This document shows positions 62,741 through 64,000 of a stretch of DNA of 64,000 bases, piece after piece. Each line of letters opens with the position of its first letter. Position 1 is the stretch's first letter. A program made the translations under genes and the position numbers. This DNA comes from Sagittula sp. P11. Its GTDB lineage: Bacteria > Pseudomonadota > Alphaproteobacteria > Rhodobacterales > Rhodobacteraceae. The stretch is taken from assembly GCF_002814095.1 (NCBI RefSeq), contig NZ_CP021913.1:3974501-4038500 (forward strand), read 5' to 3'. The notes under the pieces are model-generated. The model was not told where the DNA came from. It saw nothing but the letters and a program-made list of their open reading frames with translations, and did not search any database.

Positions 62741-63922
62741 TCAGCCGAGGAAGCGCATGCCGCGGTCCAGGCCCTCGAGCGTCATCGGGACCATGCGATC
62801 CTCGAAGATCTCGCGGATCATGTGGATGCTTCGCGTGTATTGCCAATGGCTTGGCGGCACCGGGTTGATCCAGAGGTGGTTCGGCCACTGGTCGCGGGCG
62901 CGGCGCAGCCAGACGTGCCCGGCCTCCTGATTCCAGTGCTCGTTGGCGCCTCCGGCATGCGAGATCTCGTAGGGGGACATGCTGGCATCGCCCACGAAAA
63001 TGCATTTGTAATCAGGGCCGTAGGTGTTCAGCACGTCCCAGGTGGCGGTCTGCGCGTCCCAGCGGCGGCGGTTGTCGCGCCAGACGCCGTCATAAAGGCA
63101 GTTGTGGAAGTAGTAGTGTTCGAGGTGCTTGAACTCTGCCCGGGCGGCGGAGAACAGCTCTTCCACGACCTTGATGTGGGGGTCCATGCTGCCGCCAACA
63201 TCCAGAAACAAAAGGACTTTCACCGCATTGTGCCGTTCCGGCCGGGTCTTCACGTCGAGGTAGCCGTTGTGGGCCGTGGCGCGGATGGTGCCGTCTAGGT
63301 CGAGCTCTTCGTGGGCGCCTTCGCGGACCCAGCGGCGCAGGCGTTTCAGTGCCACCTTGATGTTGCGCGTGCCCAGCTCAACCCCGTCGTCGAGGTTTCG
63401 GAATTCCCTTTTGTCCCAGACCTTTACCGCGCGCTGGTGACGCGATTCCCTTTGCCCGATCCGGACGCCTTCGGGGTTGTAGCCATAGGCGCCGAAGGGC
63501 GAGGTGCCGGCGGTGCCGACCCATTTGGAACCGCCCTGGTGCCGGCCCTTCTGCTCTTCGAGGCGCTTCTTCAGCGTCTCCATCAGCTTGTCGAAACCGC
63601 CCATGGCCTCGATCTCGGCCTTCTGTTCCTCGGTCAGGTGCTTCTCGGCCAGCTTGGTCAGCCAGTCGTCGGGAAGGTCCACGGCCTGCAGCACCTGTTC
63701 CACGCCGATCTCTTCCAAGCCCTTGAAAGCGTGGGAGAACGCGCGGTCGAAACGGTCGAGGTGCCGCTCGTCCTTCACCATGGCGGTGCGGGCGAGATAG
63801 TAGAACGCCTCCACGTCATAGGTGGCGAGACCGGCGGACATGCCTTCGAGGAAGGTCAGGTACTCGCGGAGGCTGACCGGGACACCGGCCTTGCGCAGGG
63901 CTTCGTAGAAGGGAACGAACAT
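62741..63922 (-). CDS. CoxE-like von Willebrand factor A domain protein
   Basis: The product has 393 residues. It has an N-terminal helical region (SLREYLTFLEGMSAGLATYD, then LTEEQKAEIEAMGGFDKLM) and a C-terminal VWA fold from about residue 235. The metal-site motif reads FLDVGGSMDPH, so DxSxS appears as DxGxS, which reduces or changes metal binding but is usual in this subfamily. Such proteins normally pair with a MoxR-type AAA+ ATPase as a chaperone or maturation system; that gene would lie beyond the right edge. The true target is unknown. Confidence 0.82.
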   Translation of the reverse strand: MFVPFYEALRKAGVPVSLREYLTFLEGMSAGLATYDVEAFYYLARTAMVKDERHLDRFDRAFSHAFKGLEEIGVEQVLQAVDLPDDWLTKLAEKHLTEEQKAEIEAMGGFDKLMETLKKRLEEQKGRHQGGSKWVGTAGTSPFGAYGYNPEGVRIGQRESRHQRAVKVWDKREFRNLDDGVELGTRNIKVALKRLRRWVREGAHEELDLDGTIRATAHNGYLDVKTRPERHNAVKVLLFLDVGGSMDPHIKVVEELFSAARAEFKHLEHYYFHNCLYDGVWRDNRRRWDAQTATWDVLNTYGPDYKCIFVGDASMSPYEISHAGGANEHWNQEAGHVWLRRARDQWPNHLWINPVPPSHWQYTRSIHMIREIFEDRMVPMTLEGLDRGMRFLG

Positions 63923-63960
63923 GGGGGATTTGTAGGCCCGCGCCGCGGGCGGAACAAGGA

Positions 63961-63985
63961 CCGTTAACGCAAGCGCGGTTAACGG
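63961..63985. promoter_or_regulatory. Inverted repeat CCGTTAAC-N9-GTTAACGG upstream of the VWA gene
   Basis: Perfect 8-bp arms (63961-63968, 63978-63985) lie 39 bases before the VWA start codon. Each arm is itself centred on the palindrome GTTAAC. It may be an operator; the TTAA spacing (11) does not fit a CtrA site. Confidence 0.4.
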
Positions 63986-64000
63986 TGCGCGCGGCAGGGT

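Noticed and set aside
63961-63985. CtrA binding site reading of the TTAA pair
   Set aside because: CtrA sites need TTAA-N7-TTAA; the spacing here is 11.

Overview
The window is GC-rich chromosomal DNA of an alphaproteobacterium, most likely a Rhodobacterales/Roseobacter-type organism. Supporting signs are the gene families present (malonyl-CoA synthetase, TRAP and ribose-type sugar ABC transporters, a ChvE/GbpR sugar system, pqqABCDE), dense ATGA and GTGA gene overlaps, and one copy of a CCTCC-GGC-GGAGG...TATTTT...AAGATGAAG intergenic motif that I recall as common in that order. No rRNA, tRNA, CRISPR array, phage or intact insertion sequence was seen. The only mobile-element trace is a broken IS3-type transposase fragment near the left end.

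Layout, left to right. 0-11 kb is a mosaic of short units: the 3' part of matB, the IS remnant, a MATE exporter coupled to a small glyoxalase-like protein, an XRE-cupin regulator with a GNAT acetyltransferase and a small DMT-type membrane protein, an MFS transporter divergent from a MocR regulator over a perfect palindrome, a secreted phytochelatin-synthase-like protein, and a YihY/BrkB membrane protein. 11-14.1 kb is a tricarballylate operon (GntR regulator, tcuA, tcuB). 14.3-23.2 kb is a LacI-controlled sugar locus: two TIM-barrel isomerase/epimerases, a Gfo/Idh/MocA dehydrogenase and a complete ribose-type ABC importer. 23.3-31.1 kb is a GntR regulator plus HpcH-type aldolase, divergent from a TRAP transporter, a shikimate/quinate dehydrogenase and the fused dehydroshikimate dehydratase QuiC; together these should import and degrade quinate or shikimate to protocatechuate.

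31.2-40.8 kb, mostly on the minus strand, is a non-phosphorylating L-arabinose/D-galactose pathway: ChvE, GguA and GguB import the sugar, then a dehydrogenase, a mutarotase, a dehydratase and a DHDPS-family lyase process it, with a divergent GbpR-type LysR regulator. 40.9-44.1 kb is a complete pqqABCDE operon, including a 32-residue pqqA.

44.2-62.7 kb holds two giant surface or secreted protein genes pointing away from each other: a 2,918-residue autotransporter on the minus strand and a 2,725-residue RTX/cadherin-like protein on the plus strand. They are separated by about 1.4 kb of non-coding DNA that turns strongly AT-rich. The last part of that gap forms a row of four stem-loops just before the RTX start codon. 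This divergent pair and its structured leader is the least explained part of the window. The right end is a CoxE-like VWA protein.
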